Below, piece by piece: positions 33,541 to 42,356 of a stretch of 64,000 nucleotides of DNA. The position numbers and the translations under genes were made by a program. Under the pieces are notes generated by a model. The model was not told the DNA's origin. It did no database searches and saw nothing but the letters and a program-made list of their open reading frames with translations. Origin of the DNA: Palsa-459 sp963841965 (GTDB taxonomy: Bacteria; Actinomycetota; Acidimicrobiia; Acidimicrobiales; RAAP-2). The stretch's first letter is position 1. Every line of letters begins with the position of its first letter. The stretch lies in assembly GCA_963841965.1 (NCBI GenBank), contig CAWJES010000015.1, positions 1-64,000 of the forward strand, written 5' to 3'.

Positions 33541-35393
33541 GCCTTGGGCACCGCCGCGACGGGGGCCGACAGCGCCCCGTCGCCCCCCGCGGTCACCGCG
33601 GCGATCCGGAACGTGTACCTGCGGCCTGCGACGAGGTCGGGGATGGTGACGTGGAGGATCACGGGGAGGGTCACCTGCTCGGAGCCGCCCGCCCACGTGA
33701 CCGACATCACGTAGCCGGTGACGGGACTGCCGCCGTTGCTCGAGGGTGGAGACCACCTCGCGGAGACGTCGAGCGGGCCCGGGGTCACGACGAGGGACCG
33801 CGGGGCCGTCGCAGGCATGTTCGTCACGAGCGTCACGGATGCGGGGGAGGAGGCCTGGCCGTCCGAGGAGACCGCCTCGACCGTGTAGGTGTACCGCTGG
33901 TGGTACTGGAGTCCCGTGCCGTCCACGAAGCTCGTTGATGACGAGGTGCCGATCTCGACGGGCGCGGCGCCGTTGAGGCCGCGCGCGATGCTGTAGTACG
34001 AGATCCCAGAGCCCGTCACCGAGGGAGCGGTCCACGAGACCGTCGCTGTCGTTGCGTGCTCGATCACCCGCGCCTCGCCGGGAGCTCCTGGCGGCAGGAA
34101 GACCAGGGCCGTGATCGGGAGCTGCGCGGCAGGGGAGGCCCCGTCGGACCCGGACGCCGTGCAGTCGTGTGACGCCGTGCACGACACCCCGTTGGCGTCG
34201 AGCGATTGATCCGCGGCGGCGTCGGCAGGCGCGGTGAGCTCGACGCTCGCGCGCCACGCACCTCCGACGAGCTCATCGACGACCGCCCCGGTCAGTCCAG
34301 CGGCCTCGTCGAACCCGCCGACCGCCGCGCACGTCCCGGCTCCTGCGCATGACACCGACCTGAGTGCGACCGATCCGCCGGCCGCGAGGCCCGCCGGGCC
34401 GCGGAGGGTGCCTGCTGTCCACGCGGTTGCGTGCTGTTGGACAACGAGCGCCACCCTGTCGCCCGAGGCGTTGGTGTAGTCGCCGACGACCTCGCAGGAC
34501 CGCGGGGCCGTGCAGGAGATCCCCGTGGCGACCTCGTCGGTCTTGGCGGCGTTCGTCCCCGGGCCGAGGGGCAGGGCCGCAGCAGGACCGGGCGTTCCGG
34601 CGGATGTCGCCGCGACGAAGGGGAGCACGCCGGTCGACGTGGAGTACGTGCCGGTGAGCTCGCAAGCGGCTGCAGCGATGCACGAGAGGCCGGTCACGCT
34701 GGCGTGCTGCGCGCTGGTCCTGAGCGCGTCCGTCGGCAGCGTGATCTGGCTGGCGGGCTGCCACGCGCTGCCCGCGAGCTCGTCCACGAACGCGAGGGTG
34801 CCCGCAGCGCCGTCGTCGACCGATCCGCCGACCAGGCAGGTCGTGGCCGAGAAGCAGTCGACCGCGTCGAGGAGGCTCACCGGGTGCGCCGGTGCCGAGG
34901 TGGGGAGCGGGGGATCGCCGAGGACCTTGATGGCGCCGTTGGTCCACGTCACCGCGAAGGCCGACCGGTGGCCGATCGAGTTCACGTAGTCCCCGACAGC
35001 CAGGCAGACGCGCGGCTGCGGACAGGACACAGCCGTGAGCTCGGCGGCCGGGTCGTTCGCCTTGTCGGAGGGCAGGGGCACCTCCGTGCCCGTCGCGGCG
35101 ACGCCGTCGACCGACGAGGCGATGACGGCCTGGCGGACCGAGCTCGAGTCGATGTACGACCCGACCTCGAGGCACGCATTGCCCGGATCGCACGACACGG
35201 CCAGGTAGGATGCTCCCGGCCCGGTCGCAAGGGCGTTCGCCGGCAGCGCGCCGCGGACGGCGATGGGCGCAACCTGTGAGGCCGTCGCCGCTGCGGCCGT
35301 GGCGACGGCGAATCCGGCGCACGCGACAATGAGGGCGAGCGAGGCTGCGAGCGGCCCGGAGGGCCGCCTTGCAGGACGCCTCGTCAGGTCCAT
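33537..35393 (-). CDS. Secreted protein with seven Cys-pair repeats and FN3 domains
   Basis: 618 residues. An export signal lies at about 10-40 (LAASLALIVACAGFAVATAA). Residues ~65-430 hold seven repeats of roughly 55 residues, each with a core like SC-x5-C-x2-VG-x-Y (for example VSCPQPRVCLAVGDYVN and ISCTAPRSCEVVGDYTN); the seventh is degenerate. Seven such blocks suggest a seven-bladed beta-propeller, each blade clipped by a disulfide. Two fibronectin type III domains follow (about 435-525 and 530-618). It is probably a surface or secreted binding protein. The ATG has AGGAGGATCC upstream; TAGAGT at 35450-35455 (minus strand) may be the -10 box. Confidence 0.72.
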   Translation of the reverse strand: MDLTRRPARRPSGPLAASLALIVACAGFAVATAAAATASQVAPIAVRGALPANALATGPGASYLAVSCDPGNACLEVGSYIDSSSVRQAVIASSVDGVAATGTEVPLPSDKANDPAAELTAVSCPQPRVCLAVGDYVNSIGHRSAFAVTWTNGAIKVLGDPPLPTSAPAHPVSLLDAVDCFSATTCLVGGSVDDGAAGTLAFVDELAGSAWQPASQITLPTDALRTSAQHASVTGLSCIAAAACELTGTYSTSTGVLPFVAATSAGTPGPAAALPLGPGTNAAKTDEVATGISCTAPRSCEVVGDYTNASGDRVALVVQQHATAWTAGTLRGPAGLAAGGSVALRSVSCAGAGTCAAVGGFDEAAGLTGAVVDELVGGAWRASVELTAPADAAADQSLDANGVSCTASHDCTASGSDGASPAAQLPITALVFLPPGAPGEARVIEHATTATVSWTAPSVTGSGISYYSIARGLNGAAPVEIGTSSSTSFVDGTGLQYHQRYTYTVEAVSSDGQASSPASVTLVTNMPATAPRSLVVTPGPLDVSARWSPPSSNGGSPVTGYVMSVTWAGGSEQVTLPVILHVTIPDLVAGRRYTFRIAAVTAGGDGALSAPVAAVPKA

Positions 35394-35608
35394 GGATCCT
35401 CCTGCGCAGTGCGCTCCGACTCGCGGGGCGCTGGTGCGCTCGCGACCGGACTCTACCGCCGGGGGCGGCCGATCCTGCGTCGGCAGTGGCCCTGGCGGGC
35501 CTCCAGCGATCCATCGCGGGGAACGTTCGGTCGCCCCCCGCTCGCGCGAGGCGCAAAGTTTGGTTCCGGCTGTAACGCAGGGCCCTCCCGAGGGACTACA
35601 CCGTCACC

Positions 35609-37288
35609 ATGCTGGAGCTTCTGGGCGTCGGATTCCTCGCAGGGCTGGTCACGGCCCTGTCTCCCTGCGTGCTGCCCGTCCTCCCGGTCATCTTCGCCGG
35701 GAGCTCCACCGGCGGGAGGCGTCGGTCCGTCACGATCGTCGTTGGCCTCGTCGCCAGCTTCGGGATCACGACGCTCGTCGGCGGGATCGTCCTGTCCGCG
35801 CTCGGCCTCCCCGAGGACCTCCTCCGTGACGTGGGGATCGCGCTCCTCCTCCTCCTCGCGATCGGGCTGCTCGTTGATCCGGTGGGACAGCTCCTCGAGC
35901 GGCCGTTCGCGCGCATGGCCCGCTCCCCGGATCCTGCGACGTCGAGCGGCCTGCTGCTCGGCGCCGGCCTCGGGCTGGTCTTCGTCCCGTGCGCCGGACC
36001 GATCCTCGCAGCCATCTCCGTCGTTGCCGCGACCCACCGCGTGGGTCTCGAGGCAGCAGCCCTCACCGCGTCCTACTGCGTCGGCGTGGCGATCCCGCTG
36101 CTCGTCTTCGCGCTGCTCTCCCAGCGGCTGTCCGCGTCGTGGTCGGTGCTCAAGCAGCACGCGCGCACCGTGCGCCGCGCGGCGGGCGCCCTGATCGGGG
36201 TGACAGCCCTCGCGATCGCCTTCAACCTGACGGCGCCGCTGCAGACGGACGTGCCGTCCTACGCGACGTCCATCGAGGCCCATCTCACGCAGAATGAGAC
36301 GGTGCAGGGCCAGATCCACTCCATCACGGGCGAGCACGCGAACAGCTACGCGGCCAAGCAGTCAAAGGCCATCGCGGGCTCGCTGCCGAACCTCGGACCA
36401 GCGGCGAACTTCACCGGGATCACCGCCTGGCTGAACACGCCGGGCAACCGCCCCCTCAGCTTGTCGAAGCTCCGGGGTCACGTCGTGCTGGTCGACTTCT
36501 GGACGTACTCGTGCATCAACTGCCGCAGGTCGCTCCCGCACGTCGAGGCCTGGTACAAGTCGTACGCGAGGGACGGGTTCGTGGTGGTGGGCGTGCACAC
36601 GCCCGAGTTCGCGTTCGAGCACGTGGTCTCGAACGTGAAGTCGGCTGCGTCGAGCCTCGGCGTCAGGTACCCGGTCGCAATCGACGACAATGACGCGACG
36701 TGGAACGCCTACAACAACGAGTACTGGCCTGCCGAGTACCTGATCGACCAGAACGGCGACGTCAGGCGGACCGATTTCGGCGAGGGCCAGTACGGGGCGA
36801 TGGAGCAGGACATCCGCCTCCTCCTGACCGCCGGTGGCGCGACGAAGCTGCCGCCGCCCACGGACATCCCCGATTTGACCCCGACGACGCCGCTGACGCC
36901 GGAGAGCTACCTCGGCTACAGCCGGCTCGACGACGCCGTGAACGCGAGCATCGCCGACAACTCGATGACGAACTACACGGTGCCCGTCGGCTTCGACGGG
37001 GACTCGGACTCCCTCGCGTTCTCCGGCCGCTGGAACGTGCACGAGCAGGAGGCGACCGCGGGACGGAGCGCGTCGCTGCACCTCAACTTCACCGCCGACG
37101 ACGTCTACATCGTCCTCGGTGGCCATGGCAGCGTCACCGTCCGCTATCCCGGGCAGCCGACGAGGACGCTCGCGGTGAACGGATACCCGACCCTGTACAC
37201 CCTCGTCGCGTCGAGCTCGCTGCAGAGCGGCGTGCTCAGCATGTCGGCGACGCCGGGAGTCGAGGCCTACGACCTCACGTTCGGCTGA
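35609..37288 (+). CDS. dipZ: DipZ-type membrane thioredoxin / CcdA-like protein
   Basis: 559 residues. Residues 1-210 form a CcdA/DsbD-like membrane domain with the paired cysteines in ALSPCVLPVLPV and VPCAGPIL. Residues ~270-420 are a periplasmic-type thioredoxin domain with the active site in WTYSCINCRRSLPHV, the DipZ signature. The C-terminal ~130 residues form a beta-rich module with SLAFSGRWNVHEQ and VYIVLGGHG, seen in DipZ but of unclear role, possibly carbohydrate binding. The protein would carry reducing power across the membrane to cytochrome c or exported thiols, useful for QcrC. TACACC lies 6 bases before the ATG, as in the leaderless genes. Confidence 0.86.
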   Translation: MLELLGVGFLAGLVTALSPCVLPVLPVIFAGSSTGGRRRSVTIVVGLVASFGITTLVGGIVLSALGLPEDLLRDVGIALLLLLAIGLLVDPVGQLLERPFARMARSPDPATSSGLLLGAGLGLVFVPCAGPILAAISVVAATHRVGLEAAALTASYCVGVAIPLLVFALLSQRLSASWSVLKQHARTVRRAAGALIGVTALAIAFNLTAPLQTDVPSYATSIEAHLTQNETVQGQIHSITGEHANSYAAKQSKAIAGSLPNLGPAANFTGITAWLNTPGNRPLSLSKLRGHVVLVDFWTYSCINCRRSLPHVEAWYKSYARDGFVVVGVHTPEFAFEHVVSNVKSAASSLGVRYPVAIDDNDATWNAYNNEYWPAEYLIDQNGDVRRTDFGEGQYGAMEQDIRLLLTAGGATKLPPPTDIPDLTPTTPLTPESYLGYSRLDDAVNASIADNSMTNYTVPVGFDGDSDSLAFSGRWNVHEQEATAGRSASLHLNFTADDVYIVLGGHGSVTVRYPGQPTRTLAVNGYPTLYTLVASSSLQSGVLSMSATPGVEAYDLTFG

Positions 37289-37296
37289 GCGGGACG

Positions 37297-40200
37297 TCAG
37301 CGCCGCGTGGCGTCGATGCCCATCAGCTCCTCGGGCACGACCGTGCCCGGCCGGTTCGATGGGTCCTGCGACAAGAACCGGCCGATGACCGGGAGCTCGG
37401 TGATCGACTCTGCGCGCAGCGTAGACATGACGACCGGCAGGAACGACTCGGCGGCCGGGAACACCAGGTAGCGGGGGAGCCACTCGGGGTAGTACTTGGC
37501 GTTGAACCGCCAGAGCGTCTCGATCGGCAGGATCCCCGAGAGGCGCTTGAGCGCCCATCGCTCCGCCCTGGTCGTCATCCCCTCGCCGCGCTCCCCGTCG
37601 AGGATCGAACGGAAGGCTGCGAAGTTGAGCGACAGCCCCGTTGCGCCCTGCGCCTGCAGGTGCTCGATCGTGGTGCACAGGGCGTAGTCGATGAGCCCGT
37701 TGGGGTGCTCCGCGGGGTCCCGGCGCATCAGGTCCAGGGAGTACCCGCGGATCGCGGGCGACGACACGAACTGGCACATCGCCGCAGGCCTGCCGTCCGG
37801 TCCGGTGATCACGGTCAGGAGGAGGCCCGTGTCCTTCGGGTTGAAGAGGCGGCCGAGGCACATGGAGAACCCGCGCTCGCCCTCGCCGCGCCGGTTGAGC
37901 TCCATGAGCCCGACGAGCCCGGGCACGCGCGCAGGATCGATCCGCGAGGGATCGAGGAACTCCGCGGTGTAGCCATGGCGCTCGAGGCGCGTGCACGCCT
38001 GGCGAAGGCCCTTCATCTTCCCGCCCGCGAGGGAGAACCGCTGGACGTCGACCACGGCCTCGTCTCCGAGGTAGAGGTAGCGCATGCCGGCCTGGGAGTA
38101 GAGGGGGAGCCAGGCCTCGCCCGCTCCCACGACGCCGATCGTCCATCCCTTGGCCTCCGCGAACCCGCGGAACTCGCCCCACGCCTCCTCGCGCTCGTCG
38201 TCGGGGCCGATGGGGTCGGGCGAGACCAGGCAGACGCCTCCGTAGACGGCGTAGGCGACGAGCGTGTCGCGATGGAAGAAGAACTGCTTGTCATCGCGCA
38301 GCGCGAAGTAGTCGAGCGTTCCGCGGCCGTGCCGGCGGACGAGGTCCCGGGCGCGCAGCTCCGCCGCGCGGCGCTCGGCCGACGTGCTGCGCTCAGAGAG
38401 TCGCCGGTCCACGACGGGGCGCGTCGCGAGGTAGAGCGCGCTCGCGGCGACCGCGATGCCGACGGTGAGCATCGCGGGGAAGACGAAGTCGTCGACCGCG
38501 TCGGGGAGCGAGATCGTCGTGATCCCCGCGAGTCGCTCGACGACGGCAAGGACGACCAGCCCGAAGCCCGGCAGCTCGCCGCGCCGCAGGTTCGTCAGCT
38601 CCACCCCGATGACCGCGCCCACGACGGCCGCGCCGCAGATGAGGGCCAGCCAGGGGAGGGCGGTGGCAAGACTGCCGCGGTCGGACTGCCCGCGGAAGTC
38701 CGCACGGCGGACCAGCAGGAATATGAGCACCGCGGTGGAGACGAGGACGCCGAGCAGGGCGCCGTTGCGTCCGACGTGGCCGATGATCGACGCCGAGAGC
38801 ACCAGGACCGAGGCGATCCACGCCCGCCGCTGACCACGACGGACGCCGCGCGCGAGCATGATCAGCGCGACCCCCGTCAGGGCGACGAGGGCTGCCGCAG
38901 TCTGGGACACGCCGATCGGGATCGCGCCGAGGAGGGCGTGGAGGTGGCCGCGCAGCGGCGGGACCATCGCGACGACCACGTTCGCGAGGCCCGCGAGGAC
39001 GAGAGCCCCTGCAGCGACGCGTCGGACGAGCCGCTGGCTGCGCTGCCGGTCGATGGCGTCGGGATCGGACGGCCACCGTTGGCCGTGGGGCCACGAGGCA
39101 ACGAGCGACATCCGCAGGGCCCGTGCCCTTGACGTCCGCTCGCTCGATACCCGCTCCCTCGACGCGAGCCGTTCGAGCGCGGTCGAACCGGGCAGGGGCT
39201 CATCGCCGAGAAGCAGCCGTGCATGCAGCTCGGTACCCGCCTCGAGCTCGAGGAAACCGGCCCGCATGCGCGCAAGGAAGACCGGTGGGAGGCCCAGATG
39301 CCCGGGAAGCTCGCAGACGACCTCGCCCGTCGCACCGGCCATCGCGAGGAAGCCGTCCAGCAGGGGTCCGATCGCCGCGCGCATGGATCCGCCGACGACA
39401 TAGCCGCTCGCCCCGTGCTCCAACAGCTGGCGGGCGCGGTCGAGCACGGGCGCCTCGTCGGTCGAGAGCCCCGAGAAGGGGTCCTCGCGGCGTGGCCGGT
39501 CGCGGAGCTCTCGGGGGTAGCGCCTCGACGAGACGACGGCGGCCGTTGTCGCGACGACGATCTCCGCGGCGGTGATGACCACCAGGGTGATCAGGAGCCT
39601 GGTCGGCCAGGACATGCCGACGACGCGCTCAACGACGTGGTGCGCTCGCTCGGACCGGATGGTGAGGCGGCCGAGTCCGGACGCGACGATCCCGATCCGC
39701 GTCGCGATGAAGGCGAGCACGGCGACGAGCGGAGCGAGCCACAGGAGATGGCGGAAGCCGCGGTAGCGGATCCTCGAAGCGACGAACCGTGGTGCCGCAG
39801 CAGGATCCTCGAGCCGGTCCTCGCCGCGGAGCCACTCGGACGAACCCCGCCGCTCGGTCACCACGTCGGGTCGGGCGGACTCCACGACGACCTGACGGAC
39901 GCCTGTCGCCGTCACGAGGTCGATCACGAGCGACGGGACGACCTCGAGGCCGAGCATCGCGAGGCGCTGCCGGCCGGGGACCTCGGCAAGTTCCGAGTCA
40001 CGCCATCCGGGCAGGACGTAGCCCCCCCGGTCGGGCTGCGCGCAGAACTCGCTGATCGCGTCGCGGAAGCCGGGGTGGGCGTTGAGGGACATTTCGACCA
40101 TCCGCGCGACGTCCGTCGTCGCGGACGGATCGACCAGGTTCCCCGCGATCACCAGCACGCCGGGTCCCTGCCAGGAGGCGAGCTCGACGACCAGCGCTGC

Positions 40201-40323
40201 GCAGGTGGCGGCTGACGCCTGGGTCGCAACGGTCGGGAGCAGGAGGTCGCTCACCACGAGGACCCGGGATCCTCGTGGGACCTGGACCGAGACGGCGGAA
40301 GGCGTGCACCCTTCGAGATCCAC
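37297..40323 (-). CDS. Phosphoesterase-like plus phosphatidylglycerol lysyltransferase-like fusion
   Basis: 1008 residues, unusually long. Residues ~10-260 resemble a calcineurin-like phosphoesterase with altered motifs (VVSDLLLP, VIAGNLVDP, VLPGWRDSE), so metal ligands appear partly lost. Two membrane helices follow (about 275-340), a second soluble stretch, then about six helices from residue 430 to 640 and a C-terminal cytosolic domain like the DUF2156 aminoacyl-transferase of MprF (LDYFALRDDKQFFF, LYLGDEAVVDV, NPKDTGLLLTV, GLSLNFAAFRS). It may attach lysine to phosphatidylglycerol. GTG 40323 is chosen because GAGACT sits 6 bases upstream and earlier codons run into the divergent gene. No aminoacyl-tRNA synthetase domain is present, unlike LysX. 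Confidence 0.78.
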   Translation of the reverse strand: MDLEGCTPSAVSVQVPRGSRVLVVSDLLLPTVATQASAATCAALVVELASWQGPGVLVIAGNLVDPSATTDVARMVEMSLNAHPGFRDAISEFCAQPDRGGYVLPGWRDSELAEVPGRQRLAMLGLEVVPSLVIDLVTATGVRQVVVESARPDVVTERRGSSEWLRGEDRLEDPAAAPRFVASRIRYRGFRHLLWLAPLVAVLAFIATRIGIVASGLGRLTIRSERAHHVVERVVGMSWPTRLLITLVVITAAEIVVATTAAVVSSRRYPRELRDRPRREDPFSGLSTDEAPVLDRARQLLEHGASGYVVGGSMRAAIGPLLDGFLAMAGATGEVVCELPGHLGLPPVFLARMRAGFLELEAGTELHARLLLGDEPLPGSTALERLASRERVSSERTSRARALRMSLVASWPHGQRWPSDPDAIDRQRSQRLVRRVAAGALVLAGLANVVVAMVPPLRGHLHALLGAIPIGVSQTAAALVALTGVALIMLARGVRRGQRRAWIASVLVLSASIIGHVGRNGALLGVLVSTAVLIFLLVRRADFRGQSDRGSLATALPWLALICGAAVVGAVIGVELTNLRRGELPGFGLVVLAVVERLAGITTISLPDAVDDFVFPAMLTVGIAVAASALYLATRPVVDRRLSERSTSAERRAAELRARDLVRRHGRGTLDYFALRDDKQFFFHRDTLVAYAVYGGVCLVSPDPIGPDDEREEAWGEFRGFAEAKGWTIGVVGAGEAWLPLYSQAGMRYLYLGDEAVVDVQRFSLAGGKMKGLRQACTRLERHGYTAEFLDPSRIDPARVPGLVGLMELNRRGEGERGFSMCLGRLFNPKDTGLLLTVITGPDGRPAAMCQFVSSPAIRGYSLDLMRRDPAEHPNGLIDYALCTTIEHLQAQGATGLSLNFAAFRSILDGERGEGMTTRAERWALKRLSGILPIETLWRFNAKYYPEWLPRYLVFPAAESFLPVVMSTLRAESITELPVIGRFLSQDPSNRPGTVVPEELMGIDATRR

Positions 40324-40329
40324 GGATCC

Positions 40330-40335
40330 AGTCTC
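40330..40335 (-). promoter_or_regulatory. Possible -10 variant (GAGACT)
   Basis: On the minus strand GAGACT ends 6 bases before the GTG at 40323. The same hexamer sits 6 bases before the gene at 59408. It differs from TANNNT at the first base. Confidence 0.3.
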
Positions 40336-40395
40336 GCACGCCTGCAGGCGTTCGACGCGTGCCCGTAGCGGGCCTTGCCGACCTCGATCCCTCGC

Positions 40396-40401
40396 TAATC
40401 T
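40396..40401 (+). promoter_or_regulatory. -10 box (TAATCT)
   Basis: TAATCT ends 9 bases before the ATG at 40411. Confidence 0.4.
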
Positions 40402-40410
40402 GCGCTCGAG

Positions 40411-40905
40411 ATGCCGATCGACCCCCGCCGCGGCCACTGGTGGTGGCGCGAGGATCCCCTGGAGGCAGGATCGGCGGTGATCTTCGACCTCGATGGAGTC
40501 CTGGCTGACGCCCAGGGGCGCCAGCACCATCTCGAATGGGGTCGCCGAGACTGGGACGCGTTCTTCGAGGCGTGCGGGGATGATCCCGTGATCGAGGAGG
40601 TCGAGGCGCTCCTCGCGCTCCTCGATCCGGGCCTCGGGGTCCTCCTCGTGACGGCCCGCCCGCAACGGGTGCGGGACCTCACCCTCTCATGGCTGGACCA
40701 CCACAGCCTTCGGTGGGACCTCCTCATCATGCGGCCGACGCGCGACTTCGCGCCCGCGGACCAGTTCAAGCGCGATGTCGTCGAGGAGCTCCGCGAGGAG
40801 GACTTCGTGCTGCGACTCGCGGTGGAGGACGACCCGCGGAACCGCGACATGTACGTCGCCGCCGGCGTGCCGTGCCTCTACGTGCACTCCGGCTACTACG
40901 ACTGA
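40411..40905 (+). CDS. HAD-superfamily phosphatase-like protein
   Basis: 164 residues. The nucleophile motif is AVIFDLDGVLAD (DxDG), motif II is LLVTARPQ and the acidic motif is LAVEDDPRN, so the core haloacid dehalogenase machinery is intact; the cap is a short helical insert. The layout recalls the phosphatase part of polynucleotide kinase-like proteins. Substrate unknown. The first 20 residues are Trp/Arg-rich (GHWWWRED). It converges on hemY with a 10-base overlap. Confidence 0.78.
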   Translation: MPIDPRRGHWWWREDPLEAGSAVIFDLDGVLADAQGRQHHLEWGRRDWDAFFEACGDDPVIEEVEALLALLDPGLGVLLVTARPQRVRDLTLSWLDHHSLRWDLLIMRPTRDFAPADQFKRDVVEELREEDFVLRLAVEDDPRNRDMYVAAGVPCLYVHSGYYD

Positions 40906-42356
40906 TCCGCCAACCATGCGCGGAGGTTCCGAGCCGACGTGCGCCCGCTTCCGATGCACGCCGGGATGCCCACCCCGCGGTAGGCGGCACCCGCCACGGC
41001 CAGGCCGCCGAGGGCGCTCACCGCGGCATCGACGCCGTCGACGCGGACGAGGTGGTTGACCCGATACTGGGGGAACGCGTCGGGCCACCGGGTCACTGCG
41101 GCCGCACTCGGCGCAGCGATCTCGCCGATCAGCAGGGTGAGGTCGAGGAGGACCCTCTCGACGAGCACTTCGTCGTCCAGGTCCATCCAGCGAGCGTCAT
41201 CGATGCGTCCGACGGATGCGCGGAGGAGCACCTCGCCCGGCCGGGCGAGGTGCGGCCACTTGCGGTCGAGGAACGTCACGGCCGTGACCATGAAGCGATC
41301 CTCGGGAGCGGCGTGCCCGATCGGCACGAGCACGCCCGTGCCCGACGCAGGCAGGGTGATGGCATCAGCCGGGAAGCGCAGCGTCACGACAGCGACCCCC
41401 GCTGCGTCGATCGATCCGACCATGGACGCAGCCTCGCGGTCGATGTCGTCGAGCAGCAGGGATGTGGCCGCAGCCGGCGTCGCGAGCACCACGCCGTCTG
41501 CCTCGAGCCGGTCGCGCCCCGTCTCGACGACCCATCGGGGCCTCCCCGGAGCGCCGCGGTGCAGCCCGGTGGCCGTCGTGCCCAGGGCAAGCTCCGCCTC
41601 GCGGTCGCGAAGCGTCGCGGCGATGAGCTCGGGCAGTGACCCCACGCCGTCGCGCAGCGTGTAGAAGGCGGGCGTTGCCACCGACTCGTCTTCGGGGATC
41701 GGGTCGCGCACCGCAGCCTTTGCCTGGAGCGCGCGCATGAGGCTCCCGCGCACCTGCCCGGCGGCGAGGATCGGCGGGTAGACGGCGGCGGCCGACAGGT
41801 CCTTCACCCTCCCCGCGTGGATGCCTCCGATCAGCGGATCGATGAGCATGTCGACAACGCGATGCCCGAGCTTGTCGCCGACGAGCGGGCCGATCGCCCG
41901 ATCCTCGAGCGCGGACCGGCTCGGCTGGCGCGGGGCGATCAGGTCGAGGGCCGCACGTGCGGCTCCCGCAATCCCAAGGATGCCGACGGCGTCCTTCGTG
42001 CGGAGGTCGCGAAGCCGGGTCGGGATCCCGAGCGCGAGCCCCGGTGGAAGCAGGCGGAGCCGACCGCGAGCGAAGACCCAGGCACCCTGCGCGCCGATCG
42101 GTTCGAGCAGTTCGGAGCAGCCGAGCTCCGAGATGAGTGCGACGGCCTCGGGGCGCCGCGCGAGGAATCCGTCGGGGCCGACATCAACTGCACGCCCGGC
42201 GATCGGCGCGCACAGGAGCTTGCCGCCCAGTCGCTCGTCAACCTCGAGCACGGTCACGCTGGACGTCGCCCCCACGGGTCCCGCTGCGCCCCCCAGCAGC
42301 TCGTACGCGCACGAGAGACCGGCGACGCCGCCGCCGACGACGACGACGTGGCTCAC
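40896..42356 (-). CDS. hemY: Protoporphyrinogen / coproporphyrinogen III oxidase
   Basis: 486 residues, FAD-dependent amine-oxidase fold. It has VVVGGGVAGLSCAYEL and ERLGGKLL at the N-terminus, GPDGFLARRPEA, and the C-terminal FAD segment GLAVAGAAYRGVGIPACIGSG. In actinobacteria this enzyme usually oxidises coproporphyrinogen III (CgoX) before iron insertion. It ends the hemE-hemH-hemY unit; its start overlaps the hemH stop. No hemQ (ChdC) gene is seen next to it. Confidence 0.93.
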   Translation of the reverse strand: MSHVVVVGGGVAGLSCAYELLGGAAGPVGATSSVTVLEVDERLGGKLLCAPIAGRAVDVGPDGFLARRPEAVALISELGCSELLEPIGAQGAWVFARGRLRLLPPGLALGIPTRLRDLRTKDAVGILGIAGAARAALDLIAPRQPSRSALEDRAIGPLVGDKLGHRVVDMLIDPLIGGIHAGRVKDLSAAAVYPPILAAGQVRGSLMRALQAKAAVRDPIPEDESVATPAFYTLRDGVGSLPELIAATLRDREAELALGTTATGLHRGAPGRPRWVVETGRDRLEADGVVLATPAAATSLLLDDIDREAASMVGSIDAAGVAVVTLRFPADAITLPASGTGVLVPIGHAAPEDRFMVTAVTFLDRKWPHLARPGEVLLRASVGRIDDARWMDLDDEVLVERVLLDLTLLIGEIAAPSAAAVTRWPDAFPQYRVNHLVRVDGVDAAVSALGGLAVAGAAYRGVGIPACIGSGRTSARNLRAWLADQS

